From: Acidobacteriaceae bacterium
Lineage (GTDB): Bacteria; Acidobacteriota; Terriglobia; Terriglobales; Acidobacteriaceae
Reading direction: 5' to 3'
DNA: 26,187 nucleotides
Assembly (NCBI GenBank): GCA_003154055.1
Contig: PMCH01000185.1
Span: 9,208 to 35,394 of the forward strand
Below the pieces are notes generated by a model that saw nothing but the letters and a program-made list of their open reading frames with translations, was not told the origin of the DNA and searched no databases. This document shows, one piece after another, positions 1 through 7,932 of this stretch. The first letter of the stretch is position 1. The number at the start of each line of letters is the position of its first letter. Position numbers and translations under genes: made by a program.

Positions 1-150
1 GGTCGCAGGTGGCAGGTCTCAGGAAAACCAAGAACCTTTTTCTCTGCGTCCTTTGCGCAGCCTTCGCATCCTCTGCGGTTTAGGGTTTCAGATTGTCACT
101 AAGTATAGGCGGCTACCTTAAGATCTTCCTGAGACCTGACACCTGAGACC
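1..150. repeat. Nested inverted-repeat intergenic region upstream of lpxD
   Basis: Positions 1-23 and 128-150 are inverted repeats that match at 21 of 23 positions. Each arm is itself built from repeated GGTCTCAGG-like units. Between them, at about 41-82, lies a segment of the CTCTGCG...TCTGCGGTT type that recurs elsewhere in the window (25470-25500, 23494-23510). I see no gene here. The structure could fold as a long hairpin or be a composite of two repeat families. The left arm begins at the window edge, so its true end is unknown. Confidence 0.6.
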
Positions 151-164
151 CTCTCGACTTCCGT

Positions 165-170
165 TACAAT
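165..170 (+). promoter_or_regulatory. Possible -10 box of lpxD
   Basis: TACAAT lies 16 bases before the lpxD start codon, and no clear Shine-Dalgarno sequence lies between them. A convincing -35 box is not visible. If used, the leader would be about 10 bases long. Several other genes in the window show a similar arrangement. Confidence 0.3.
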
Positions 171-186
171 TTCTCCGGACCCCACT

Positions 187-1182
187 ATGAAACTCTCCCA
201 GATTTCTGCCATTCTCGGCACGCGGATTGAAAACGCTTCTCCCGACACTGAAATCACCGGCGTGGAGGGCATCGAAAAAGCTGGCCCGGGACAGATCACC
301 TTCGTGGCCAACGTGAAATACAACAACGCCGCCAAGACCAGCAAGGCCTCGGCCGTCATTGTCTCCGAAGATTTCCCCGCCATCTCGACCGGCATGTTGC
401 GAAGCAAGAACCCGTACCTGGCCTGGGCGAAAGCTGTTGAGCTCTTTTATCAACCGCCCCGCTATGCACCGGGTGTGCATCCGACCGCCGTTGTCCATCC
501 CACCGCCAAGGTCGGCAAGAACGCGCACCTTGGCCCTTATGTGGTGGTTGACGAGGGAGCCGAGATCGGTGACAACGCGGTCTTGCTGGCCCATGTGGTG
601 ATCTATCGCGGCGTGAAGATCGGCGACAACTTCTTCGCCCACGCCCATGCCCTGGTGCGCGAGTTTTGCCAGCTTGGAGACAACGTGTTGCTGCAGAACG
701 GGGTGGTGGTGGGCTCCGACGGGTTCGGCTTCGCCAAGGATGACGCTGGACACTGGCACAAAATCGTCCAGTCCGGCAACGTGGTCGTGGAGAGCGACGT
801 GGAATTGCAGGCCAATACCTGTATCGACCGCGCCAGCATTGGAGAGACCCGGATCGGCCGGGGCGCGAAACTCGACAACCTCGTCCACGTCGGCCACAGT
901 TGCACGATCGGCCATGACACGCTGCTCTGCGCTCAGGTGGGCCTGGCTGGCACCACCGACGTCGGAAACGATGTAATCCTCGCCGGGCAGGTCGGTGTCT
1001 CGGGACACGTCAAGATTGGCGACGGGGCCATCGCCATCGCCCAGAGCGGGATTCCGCATGACGTTGCCCCTGGAGCCATGGTCAGCGGCGCTCCCGCCAT
1101 CGACCACAAGTTGTGGTTGAGGTGCTGCGCGGCCTACACCAAGCTGCCGGAGATGGTCAAAGCACTGCGCTCACGTCAATAA
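187..1182 (+). CDS. lpxD: UDP-3-O-acylglucosamine N-acyltransferase LpxD
   Basis: LpxD adds the N-linked hydroxyacyl chain from acyl-ACP to UDP-3-O-acylglucosamine, the third step of lipid A synthesis in the cytoplasm. The 331-residue length fits the family. Residues 1-95 resemble the N-terminal uridine-binding domain (start MKLSQISAIL). Residues 95-300 are a run of hexapeptide repeats that would form a left-handed beta helix, with VGSDGFGFAK at 175-184. His237 in VGHSCTIG is the likely catalytic base by comparison with E. coli His239. The C-terminus is a short helix (KLPEMVKALRSRQ). The gene stands alone on the plus strand and converges on the acyltransferase gene, 25 bases away. The ATG is the first plausible start after the repeat region. 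It implies an outer membrane with lipopolysaccharide. Confidence 0.95.
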   Translation: MKLSQISAILGTRIENASPDTEITGVEGIEKAGPGQITFVANVKYNNAAKTSKASAVIVSEDFPAISTGMLRSKNPYLAWAKAVELFYQPPRYAPGVHPTAVVHPTAKVGKNAHLGPYVVVDEGAEIGDNAVLLAHVVIYRGVKIGDNFFAHAHALVREFCQLGDNVLLQNGVVVGSDGFGFAKDDAGHWHKIVQSGNVVVESDVELQANTCIDRASIGETRIGRGAKLDNLVHVGHSCTIGHDTLLCAQVGLAGTTDVGNDVILAGQVGVSGHVKIGDGAIAIAQSGIPHDVAPGAMVSGAPAIDHKLWLRCCAAYTKLPEMVKALRSRQ

Positions 1183-1207
1183 GGCGCGAACTTCCAACCG
1201 ACCCTGA

Positions 1208-2011
1208 TCACGCATGCCCCGGACTCTCCGCCGAAGCAGGCTGCCCGGTTTGTCGCAACTCCGGGGGAAGTCCGCTGTCGATGACAGCCCTGACTTTGGC
1301 CATCAGGCACTCCCGCCCCCCAAAGTCTTTCGGCTCAATGGGTTCGTGGAATTGGACGGTCACCGTGCCCGGTTGAATCGCGAAGCGGGCCTTGGGCATG
1401 ACCTCCTGCGTGCCAGTAATGGTGATCGGGACGACCGGAACCTGGCACTCCTCCGCCAGGTAGAACGGGCCTTTCTTGAAAGGCAGCAACCGGCCGTCGA
1501 ACGAGCGCTTTCCTTCCACATAGATCGTCATATTCAAACCCTGCTGAATCGCCTTCACCGCGTCGCGCACCGCCGTGATCCCGGCATCGCGATTGCCTCT
1601 GTCCACCGGCACCAGCGAGCCGATGCGCATGATCTGGCCCAGCAGGGGGTAGCTGAACAGTTCCTTCTTCACCATCACTGATGTGCGCCGCGGGATCAGC
1701 GGGAGCGTGATGGGCGGATCGACGTTCGACACGTGGTTGGACATGAAAATATAAGTGCGGGTGGGATCGATCTTGTCGAGGCCGAGAGTCTGGACGTGGA
1801 TGCCGGCGATTCGTACGCCCGTCCACGCGGACCGCATGCAAATGCGATACAGGAAAGTGATGTCTTTGGTCAGATAGGTCCAGGGAAACCCCAGCAACGC
1901 CGAGATTGGCATCGCAACGGCCCAAAAGACCAGCATGAGAACCGTGCGGAACACCGAAGCAGACCCCCTTTTCTTGACGAGCGCCTCCTGCCTTAACGGC
2001 AGACCCACCAC
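1208..2011 (-). CDS. 1-acyl-sn-glycerol-3-phosphate acyltransferase (PlsC family)
   Basis: A membrane-associated acyltransferase that probably converts lysophosphatidic acid to phosphatidic acid in phospholipid synthesis. The 267-residue protein has a hydrophobic N-terminal segment (about residues 20-45). It carries the HX4D motif as NHVSNVD, the EGKRS variant of the usual EGTRS glycerol-phosphate motif, and a PVVPITI block, in that order. Acyl acceptor specificity cannot be read from this, and a lyso-ornithine-lipid or lipid A related acyltransferase is possible. The start is uncertain: tandem GTG codons at 2011 and 2008 have GGAG directly abutting them, and an internal GTG (SVFRTVLM) has a GGGGG run about 8-10 bases upstream. 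It is last in the minus-strand envelope block, 109 bases after mpl, with a hairpin repeat between. Confidence 0.85.
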   Translation of the reverse strand: MVGLPLRQEALVKKRGSASVFRTVLMLVFWAVAMPISALLGFPWTYLTKDITFLYRICMRSAWTGVRIAGIHVQTLGLDKIDPTRTYIFMSNHVSNVDPPITLPLIPRRTSVMVKKELFSYPLLGQIMRIGSLVPVDRGNRDAGITAVRDAVKAIQQGLNMTIYVEGKRSFDGRLLPFKKGPFYLAEECQVPVVPITITGTQEVMPKARFAIQPGTVTVQFHEPIEPKDFGGRECLMAKVRAVIDSGLPPELRQTGQPASAESPGHA

Positions 2012-2053
2012 TCTCCATTGTCAGTGCCGGAATCGGAGGCTCTTCCCAGTGAA

Positions 2054-2103
2054 CCCCTGTAACCCCTGTGGTTTCATCTTTTTCAACCACAGAGGTCACG
2101 GGG
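2054..2103. repeat. Imperfect palindrome between mpl and the plsC-like gene
   Basis: An imperfect hairpin: CCTGTGGTT at 2065-2073 pairs with the AACCACAG block starting at 2085 across an 11-base loop. The pairing extends outward with a few mismatches to about 20 bases per arm. The GTGGTT/AACCAC core resembles the other intergenic palindromes in the window. It may act as an mRNA hairpin between two genes of the same operon. It has no U-tract, so a strong intrinsic terminator is unlikely. Confidence 0.6.
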
Positions 2104-2120
2104 ATCCACAGGGAAAAACC

Positions 2121-3548
2121 TTACAGCGATGCTCCCACCGCAAGCGAGCGCAAACGTTCCGGTAGCTTCTCATAAATTCCCCCGAAACCGCCATTGGAGA
2201 GGATCGCAACCACATCCCCCGAAGCCAACTCTGGAGCAACAACGCTCACAATTGAATCGGCGTCAGCAAGAATGCGCGCTCTTCGTCCCTGCTTTCGAAT
2301 TTGCGCTACCACCCGCTCCAGGTCTAACCGCTCCGTCACCGGGATCGCATCCGACTTGAAGATGTTGGCAATCACGACTTCATCGGCCAGTGCCAGACTG
2401 TCGGCGAGCGCATCTTGCAGCACGTTGCGCCGCATGGTGTTCGAACGCGGCTCCAGCACCACCCACAGCCGCGCTCCCGGATATCGGGAACGCAGGGCCT
2501 GGAGCGTCTGGTCGATGGCGGTGGGATGGTGCGCAAAGTCGTCAATGATCGTGACCCCGTTGACTCGCGCCTTCACTTCCAGGCGCCGCTTCACGCTCTT
2601 GAAAGTCCGGAAAGCCTTGGCAATTGCTTCCTTGGGAACTCCACAACTCGTGGCCAGGGCAGCGGCCGCCGTGGCATTCCAGACGTTGTATTCCCCGGCG
2701 AGAGCGAATTCGAAATCCGCCCACGGCTTCCCATCCCGCAGCACCGACCAGCGGGTCCGATCTGTCTCCAACTCGAGATCTGTAATTCGCCAGTACGCAC
2801 CGCTCGTAGAACCAAACCGTTCGACCGGACAAAAGGCCTTATCGAGGCACCGTTCGAGGCTCTCGCCCGCGTCGAATGCGACAATCCGCCCGCGCCGCGG
2901 CACCAGGTTCACCAGGCGTTTGAATGCCGTTTCGACCGCATCGAGGTCCTTATAGATATCGGCATGGTCAAATTCCACGGAGGTCAAGATGGTCGCGTCG
3001 GGAAAATAATGCAGGAATTTCGGGCCCTTATCGAAAAATGCCGTATCGTACTCATCGCCCTCCAGGATGAAATGCCGGCCCTCGCCCAGCCCGAAACTGC
3101 TGCCGAAGTTTTCTGCGATCCCGCCAATCAGAAATGACGGTTTAAGTCCCGCCGTCTCGAAGATCCATGCCAGCATCGAAGTGGTGGTGGTTTTGCCATG
3201 CGTTCCGGCCACCACCAGCACTTCTTTCCCCACCAGAAATTCATCGTGCAGCATCTGCGGCAGAGAGCAGAACGGAATACGCTGGTCAAGGACATATTCA
3301 AGTTCTGCGTTGCCCCGAGAGATGGCATTCCCGACCACGACGAGATCTGGCCGCGGAGTCAGGTTGGCTTCGGCAAAAGGCTGTGCCAGCGGGATGCCCA
3401 GCGCTTCGAGAAAAGTGGACATCGGCGGATAGGCCGCGGCATCGGAACCAGTGACACGATGGCCGCGCGCTTTGAGCATCCCGGCGAGCGACGCCATCGC
3501 CGTGCCGCAGATGCCAATCAGATGGATGTGTTTGGGTTTGTCTTTCAT
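2121..3548 (-). CDS. mpl: UDP-N-acetylmuramate:L-alanyl-gamma-D-glutamyl-meso-diaminopimelate ligase Mpl
   Basis: A cytoplasmic Mur-ligase-family enzyme that joins recovered murein tripeptide to UDP-MurNAc, returning it to peptidoglycan synthesis. The 475 residues have the three-domain Mur ligase layout. An N-terminal Rossmann-like domain has GICGTAMASLAG at 12-23, where MurC usually has GIGG. The ATP-binding loop GTHGKTTTT is at 115-123. The C-terminal ligase domain contains DDFAHHPTAI at about 350. The GICGTAMA and DDFAHHPTAI signatures favour Mpl over MurC. The gene is 63 bases downstream of ldcA, whose product trims the same recycled peptides, so the pair makes sense functionally. No clear ribosome binding site precedes the ATG. 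Confidence 0.92.
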   Translation of the reverse strand: MKDKPKHIHLIGICGTAMASLAGMLKARGHRVTGSDAAAYPPMSTFLEALGIPLAQPFAEANLTPRPDLVVVGNAISRGNAELEYVLDQRIPFCSLPQMLHDEFLVGKEVLVVAGTHGKTTTTSMLAWIFETAGLKPSFLIGGIAENFGSSFGLGEGRHFILEGDEYDTAFFDKGPKFLHYFPDATILTSVEFDHADIYKDLDAVETAFKRLVNLVPRRGRIVAFDAGESLERCLDKAFCPVERFGSTSGAYWRITDLELETDRTRWSVLRDGKPWADFEFALAGEYNVWNATAAAALATSCGVPKEAIAKAFRTFKSVKRRLEVKARVNGVTIIDDFAHHPTAIDQTLQALRSRYPGARLWVVLEPRSNTMRRNVLQDALADSLALADEVVIANIFKSDAIPVTERLDLERVVAQIRKQGRRARILADADSIVSVVAPELASGDVVAILSNGGFGGIYEKLPERLRSLAVGASL

Positions 3549-3584
3549 GTGTAGAAAACAAGCTCTCAGCTCTTGGGCTTTGCT

Positions 3585-3614
3585 TCTCCGTGACCCCTAT
3601 GTCCCTCGTGGTTA
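3585..3614. repeat. Short intergenic repeat overlapping the ldcA stop codon
   Basis: The plus strand has CTCCGTGACC...CTCGTGGTTA, which looks like one arm of the CTCTGCG...GCGGTTA repeat family seen at 41-82, 23397-23515 and 25413-25500. Its terminal TTA is the reverse complement of the TAA stop of ldcA. The copy is degenerate, so the assignment is tentative. Confidence 0.35.
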
Positions 3615-4562
3615 TCGCTTTTCGGTGGCCGCTTCCAGAATTCTCAGTTTCACTTGATCTCCAACTTCCAGCCGGGCCCGCACTCCAATTGGTAGCGTGA
3701 TATTCGCCCGCGAAGTGTGGCCCGATCTCAGGCCGAAAGCCACCGGAATCCCGAGGTCGCCAATCACCCGCATCACTACTTCTTCGAGGGTGTAATCCTG
3801 CGCGGGGCTCTGCCGGCAATCCATCATCTCGCCGAAGACGATGCCGCGCACCCCGCTCAGTTTCCCGGCCAGTTTCAACTGCATCAGCATGCGATCAATC
3901 TGGAAGGGCTTAGCCGCGACGTCCTCCATAAACAGAATCGTTCCATCCGTTCGAATCTCGTGCTTCGTCCCCAGCGAGGCCACCAGCATCGAGAGGCACC
4001 CGCCATACAGCACTCCCTCGGCTTCTCCTCCCGCGAGCGCCAGCGCCCCGGAACCCGCCCCGATTTCCCACTCCGACGCGCCGCCCACGGCCGCAGTCCA
4101 CGAAGCCAGGTCCACCCCGTCCTCCACGGCAAAATCCTTGGTGACCATCGGCCCGTGGAAGGTCACGAAGTTGGCTGAGTCCGCCATGCAGCACACCAAT
4201 GTCGTAATGTCGCTGTAGCCGACCAGGATTTTAGGATGCGAGACGATCTGTTGCGGATTGAGCACGAGCGGAAGATAGTTGGAGCCATATCCGCCCCGCG
4301 CGCAAATAATCGCCCGAATGTCGTCGCGCGCGAACATCGCCTCCAGTTCCCGCGCCCGGCGCTCGACTGATCCTGCAAAATACAAGTCTTGTTCGAAGAT
4401 CGACTCCAAATAGAACGGTTCATAGCCCAAGCGCCGCAATTCCTCACATCCTTGCTGCAGCAACTCGCTCTTGATGTTCGAGGCTGGGGCGGCGATCCCC
4501 ACCTTGTCGCCGGGCCGAAGGGCGGGCGGCTTGATTCGCGTTCTCTGGGGATTGCTTGGCAT
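3612..4562 (-). CDS. ldcA: LD-carboxypeptidase, peptidase family S66
   Basis: A cytoplasmic serine peptidase expected to remove the terminal D-alanine from recycled murein tetrapeptide, giving the tripeptide used by Mpl. The 316 residues are typical for S66. The Ser-Glu-His triad can be placed at Ser117 (GYSDIT), Glu213 (LFMEDV) and His282 (SGHTS), close to Ser115/Glu217/His285 of Pseudomonas LdcA. The N-terminal LRPGDKVGIAAPAS and the ARGGYGSNYLP block near 88-98 also fit. A related substrate, such as microcin-type MccF substrates, is possible, but the neighbouring mpl favours murein recycling. It starts 13 bases after the dapF-like stop, so the two are probably cotranscribed. Confidence 0.9.
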   Translation of the reverse strand: MPSNPQRTRIKPPALRPGDKVGIAAPASNIKSELLQQGCEELRRLGYEPFYLESIFEQDLYFAGSVERRARELEAMFARDDIRAIICARGGYGSNYLPLVLNPQQIVSHPKILVGYSDITTLVCCMADSANFVTFHGPMVTKDFAVEDGVDLASWTAAVGGASEWEIGAGSGALALAGGEAEGVLYGGCLSMLVASLGTKHEIRTDGTILFMEDVAAKPFQIDRMLMQLKLAGKLSGVRGIVFGEMMDCRQSPAQDYTLEEVVMRVIGDLGIPVAFGLRSGHTSRANITLPIGVRARLEVGDQVKLRILEAATEKR

Positions 4563-4575
4563 TGTTAGACCGATC

Positions 4576-5373
4576 TTAAATGAAGAACTCCCCTTGGCAG
4601 ACCAGCGTGGCAGGGCCCGTCAGATAAACCTGATCCTCCCAGCGGACGGTCTGCGTTCCTCCCGGGGCAACCACCTTGACTGGCGAGGAAACACGGCGAC
4701 TAGCAACGGCTGCGACTGCGGACGCGCACGAACCGGTGCCGGAGGACTGCGTCTCCCCCACGCCTCGCTCGAACAGCCGAACCTCGATTTCGTTGGAACC
4801 GCGCACCACAACGAACTCCACATTCGTGCCCTGCAGAAACTGCGGTTGGGTCCCAATTAGAGCACCGCGCCGCTGCCAGTCCTGGGGGAACCTATCCACG
4901 AAAACCACAAAGTGCGGATTCCCCATCGAAACTCTGCTTCCGGCCGCTGAAACCCCCATGGTTTCGATTGCCAGCGACTCCCCCACGCTGGGCCGTCCCA
5001 TGTCCGTTTCGAATTCAAACGTAGCACCCTGCCGCCGAGTCAGCCGGCAGATCTTCAGCCCGGCGCCGGTGCGAACTACGACTTCCGCCTTGTTCTTTTG
5101 CGAAAGAAGATAGGCGGCAACGCAGCGCGTGCCATTTCCGGATATCTCAGCTTCGGAGCCGTCCGCATTAAACAGACGCGCCCTCACGTCCACTTCGGCG
5201 TCGGGAAACAACCACTCCACACCGTCAGCTCCGATTCCGTTGTGGCGGTCGCACAGGCGGCGCGTGACCACGCCCAGGTCGGTTGCAACATCCGCCCCCT
5301 CAACCATCAGGAAATCATTGCCGCAGGCAGACGCTTTCGTGAAACGGAGCCCATGGTTCGGAGACGCGCTCAT
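4576..5373 (-). CDS. dapF: DapF-family diaminopimelate epimerase homologue with both catalytic Cys replaced by Ser
   Basis: The 265-residue protein has the DapF two-lobed layout: FTKASACGNDF at 11-21, NADGSEAE at 69-76, MGNPHFVVF at 150-158 and ERGVGET at 202-208. Canonical DapF interconverts LL- and meso-diaminopimelate using two cysteines, in the motifs CGNGxRC and CGTGxC. Here these read SGNGTRC and SGTGSC, so Ser78 and Ser211 occupy both catalytic positions. Both are TCC codons, one base from TGC. The secondary cysteines Cys84 and Cys216 are kept. The frame is intact and the rest of the fold is well conserved, so this does not look like decay. It overlaps the MgtC-like gene by ATGA, and ldcA and mpl follow. 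It may be a slow epimerase, a lineage variant, or a paralogue with another activity; epimerase activity should not be assumed. Confidence 0.8.
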   Translation of the reverse strand: MSASPNHGLRFTKASACGNDFLMVEGADVATDLGVVTRRLCDRHNGIGADGVEWLFPDAEVDVRARLFNADGSEAEISGNGTRCVAAYLLSQKNKAEVVVRTGAGLKICRLTRRQGATFEFETDMGRPSVGESLAIETMGVSAAGSRVSMGNPHFVVFVDRFPQDWQRRGALIGTQPQFLQGTNVEFVVVRGSNEIEVRLFERGVGETQSSGTGSCASAVAAVASRRVSSPVKVVAPGGTQTVRWEDQVYLTGPATLVCQGEFFI

Positions 5374-6074
5374 TCGTGTTCCGTGGTTCCGATCGACTTG
5401 ACGCTACCGAATACGTTCGATTCATGCAGGCGAATGAGAAACAGACTCTGCTCTTCGCGCTCGCAGTCCACCGCAAACACCAGCCGAGACTCGCCGTCCG
5501 TTGAGGCAAGATGAACACTCTGCATGGTGAGCTTCTGCTCTTCCAGGGTGCGATTTACCTCACGCAGCATCGCTTCCACATTGCTGCCCGCCACCTCGTA
5601 GGTATACAGGGCCGTCCGGAGGGCGAAGCCTCTCTCCATCCTGCCCAACACAGCCAGGGCAATGAGGATCAGAAAGGTCGCGAAGACGGCCGTGATGTAC
5701 AGTCCGCCACCCACCGCCATGCCCACCGACGCCACCACAAATAATGTGGCTGCCGTAGTCAGCCCGGTCACCGATCCGCGGGAATGAAGGATGGAGCCGG
5801 CGCCGATGAACCCGATTCCGGGAATAATCTGGGCCGCGATTCTGGCACTGTCTCCGGGCCCGCCCGCCAGTTCTTTCGACAGAAGCGTAAACATCGCGGC
5901 GCCAAAGCAGATGAACATGTTGGTACGCAACCCGGCGGGCTTGTGCCGCAGTTGCCTTTCCAGACCAATGATCCCACCCAGAATGGCGGCTATTACCAGC
6001 CGCGCCAGCGTGGACGACAACACCACCGCCATCTCGCTGCGGAGCAGGTCCATCACGGAGTGGAGACTATTCAT
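5370..6074 (-). CDS. MgtC/SapB family membrane protein
   Basis: The N-terminal two thirds holds four to five hydrophobic segments with the family hallmarks: GGIIGLERQLRHKPAGLRTN near the first helix, then PGIGFIGAGSIL and VTGLTTAATLFVVASVGMAVGGG. The last 80 or so residues form a soluble ACT-like domain (ERGFALRTALYTYEV and onward). MgtC proteins are linked to growth in low magnesium and to virulence, but their molecular role is unsettled. The ATG at 6074 is chosen because it starts just before the first helix. A GTG at 6113 would add 13 residues, and other ATG codons lie downstream. The stop overlaps the start of the dapF-like gene by four bases, so the two are probably translationally coupled. 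Confidence 0.85.
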   Translation of the reverse strand: MNSLHSVMDLLRSEMAVVLSSTLARLVIAAILGGIIGLERQLRHKPAGLRTNMFICFGAAMFTLLSKELAGGPGDSARIAAQIIPGIGFIGAGSILHSRGSVTGLTTAATLFVVASVGMAVGGGLYITAVFATFLILIALAVLGRMERGFALRTALYTYEVAGSNVEAMLREVNRTLEEQKLTMQSVHLASTDGESRLVFAVDCEREEQSLFLIRLHESNVFGSVKSIGTTEHE

Positions 6075-6147
6075 GAGAGGAATCCGATTTCGAGCGGATT
6101 CTATCACCGCCACGGGCTCGCATTCGGTGTCGGTTGGACGAGAAACG

Positions 6148-7932
6148 TTATCGGGATTGATTCAGGGCCGGACGAGTCACATAGATTCGGGCAGGCGCCT
6201 GCCCGGAAGTGCGGATTTCGCTCACCAGCGTGAGTTGGCTTTTGTTCACTGCCCGGTCCACCGCGTCGCCCTCATAGGCGATGACGAAATCCACGTAGCG
6301 CGCCGGGTCGGCCAACGCGCGCTCCCAGAGTCCTTGCGGATCGGAAGGCTTCTTCCAGGGGCGGTGGTTCCCCTCGTTCACCACCTGCCGCAGCGGCACG
6401 CCGGCCTGCTGGAACGCTCCCACGTGCTCGCCCAGGTACATCAGGTAATTGGCGTCGCGTGGAAAGTTGCGGAGGTTTTGCGCCACGGCCGACTCCAGCG
6501 CAAGCTTCGTGCGCGAGTTCACCCAGGCCTCCTTGAGGCACAGCGGTTGCGCTTTCCACACCGAAAGATAACTCAGCGCGACGACCGATATCACGACCGC
6601 GCAGACCACAAGGAATCGAAAACTCGGACCAGGGTATTGCGGGTTCGAGTCAGGACCAGGAGCGTGCTTTGCGGGGTTTTGAAGGTTCGTATCAGGGTGT
6701 CGCTTTAGCGATGCCGCAAGCTGCCCCTTTTCGGCTGCCCCTTTAGGGGCCGACAATTCCGCCGCAGCCGCCGTAATCAGTCCCGCCGAAACCGCAAACA
6801 GCGGAAGCAACTGCAACCCGTAGCGCAGGTTGTACCACGTAAACGGCCACCACGCTGGCAGGAAGAGAGGAACGCCTCCGTAAGCGATGGACTGCGCATA
6901 GAAGACCATGGGAACCCAGAGCAGCAGCAGGACTCTTTGCGGCCGCTGGCCCATGAAGACGAAAACCACGCCGCCGATCGCCACCGCGACCCAGATCCTG
7001 CCCCAGTTCCCATCCGCCAGATTCAACTCGCCGGACTTCAGGATGTAGCTGGCCGCCGTCACAACGTTACCCGTTCCCGGATGCGGGGGTGCGCCCGGCA
7101 CGGACGTGCGCCCCTCAATCGCTTTCGCTGAGTAAGGGCCGTTGGCAAACTCCAGCGCATTGCCGTATACGGCAGCGTTGTAAGCCAGCCAAAGCACGGG
7201 CGCGAGCGCAATACCGGCAAGAAACCCCAGCGCGATCCCGCGAAACGTGCGGTCTTGCCAACGCCTGATCAACAGGAAAACCACAGTCGCGCCGATCGCC
7301 CCCGCCAGAAACCATCCGTCGTAGCGCGTAAGCTCCGCAGCCGCGAGACAAAGCCCGCAGCGGGTGAGTTTTGATCGGGCATTTCTTTCGTCCTGCTGTG
7401 CGGTCCACAGGAACTCGGCAAAATAGACAACTGCCCAGAGGAACAGCGCCAGGTATAGCGTCTCCGTCATGGCCGTCGCCTGCACATAAATCAGGTTCGG
7501 ATTGGCCCCGAACACAAGTGAAGCAATCCAGGCGCCGGCGCGGGCCGCCGGCTTTGTTCCAATATTCTGATCCAGCACGCCGCGCGTGAGCCGAAAAACT
7601 CCCACCACCCCGAAAACGTACGCAACCATGGATGGAATCGAGCCGCCCACCCCGCTCTGCCACATCCATTTCGACAGCAGAAACGGAATCATCAACAGGT
7701 GAGGCAATGGCAGCCAGACGGTCCCCAACTGCAGCAATCCTGGAGTTTGGGAATCGAAGACACGGCGCGCGATGTTGATATGCGCCACCGCGTCTCCGTA
7801 GAGCAACATTTCTCCGCGCTGGAAATAGGCGAGGAAGGAAAGCAGCGACGCAAGTGACGCCGCCGCCGCGACTCGCAGCCGGTCACGGTCAAAGCTGCGT
7901 CCCGCAACCTTGCTCAGCGAGGAGTGGGTCAT
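6148..7932 (-). CDS. Membrane glycosyltransferase, GT-C/GT39-like
   Basis: A 594-residue integral membrane protein with about ten or more hydrophobic segments. The first extracytoplasmic loop contains LLYGDAVAHINIARRVFDS at about 43-61, with the acidic residue typical of GT-C enzymes that use polyprenyl-phosphate sugars. It is followed by GTVWLPLPHLLMIPF. The last 130 or so residues are soluble and contain an LGEHVGAFQQAG block. The donor and acceptor cannot be told; likely roles are transfer of a sugar from a lipid carrier to a cell-surface glycan or protein. Residues of about 393-440 are a hydrophilic Pro/Lys/Asn-rich linker encoded by a palindromic repeat (see 6614-6753). It is the most upstream gene of the minus-strand envelope block, 73 bases before the MgtC-like gene. 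Confidence 0.75.
   Translation of the reverse strand: MTHSSLSKVAGRSFDRDRLRVAAAASLASLLSFLAYFQRGEMLLYGDAVAHINIARRVFDSQTPGLLQLGTVWLPLPHLLMIPFLLSKWMWQSGVGGSIPSMVAYVFGVVGVFRLTRGVLDQNIGTKPAARAGAWIASLVFGANPNLIYVQATAMTETLYLALFLWAVVYFAEFLWTAQQDERNARSKLTRCGLCLAAAELTRYDGWFLAGAIGATVVFLLIRRWQDRTFRGIALGFLAGIALAPVLWLAYNAAVYGNALEFANGPYSAKAIEGRTSVPGAPPHPGTGNVVTAASYILKSGELNLADGNWGRIWVAVAIGGVVFVFMGQRPQRVLLLLWVPMVFYAQSIAYGGVPLFLPAWWPFTWYNLRYGLQLLPLFAVSAGLITAAAAELSAPKGAAEKGQLAASLKRHPDTNLQNPAKHAPGPDSNPQYPGPSFRFLVVCAVVISVVALSYLSVWKAQPLCLKEAWVNSRTKLALESAVAQNLRNFPRDANYLMYLGEHVGAFQQAGVPLRQVVNEGNHRPWKKPSDPQGLWERALADPARYVDFVIAYEGDAVDRAVNKSQLTLVSEIRTSGQAPARIYVTRPALNQSR
6614..6753. repeat. Palindromic repeat lying in frame inside the glycosyltransferase gene
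   Basis: Two hairpins with the same central TTTA: TCGCTTTAGCGA at 6700-6711 and CCCCTTTAGGGG at 6738-6749, the latter extended by TCGG/CCGA at 6731-6753. Between them is another GCTGCCCC, matching the start of the second hairpin. Adjacent are ATCAGGGTG and GTCAGGACC tracts. The stretch reads through in frame and encodes a low-complexity hydrophilic linker between two membrane segments. Such hairpins are normally intergenic, so this looks like a repeat that inserted into a gene without breaking it. Confidence 0.55.

Noticed and set aside
118..1107. Long open frame of 329 codons on the minus strand opposite lpxD
   Set aside because: It mirrors the lpxD codons, has a low-complexity Val/Asp/Gly/His-rich product without recognisable motifs, and the plus strand clearly encodes LpxD. 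Such shadows are expected in GC-rich DNA.
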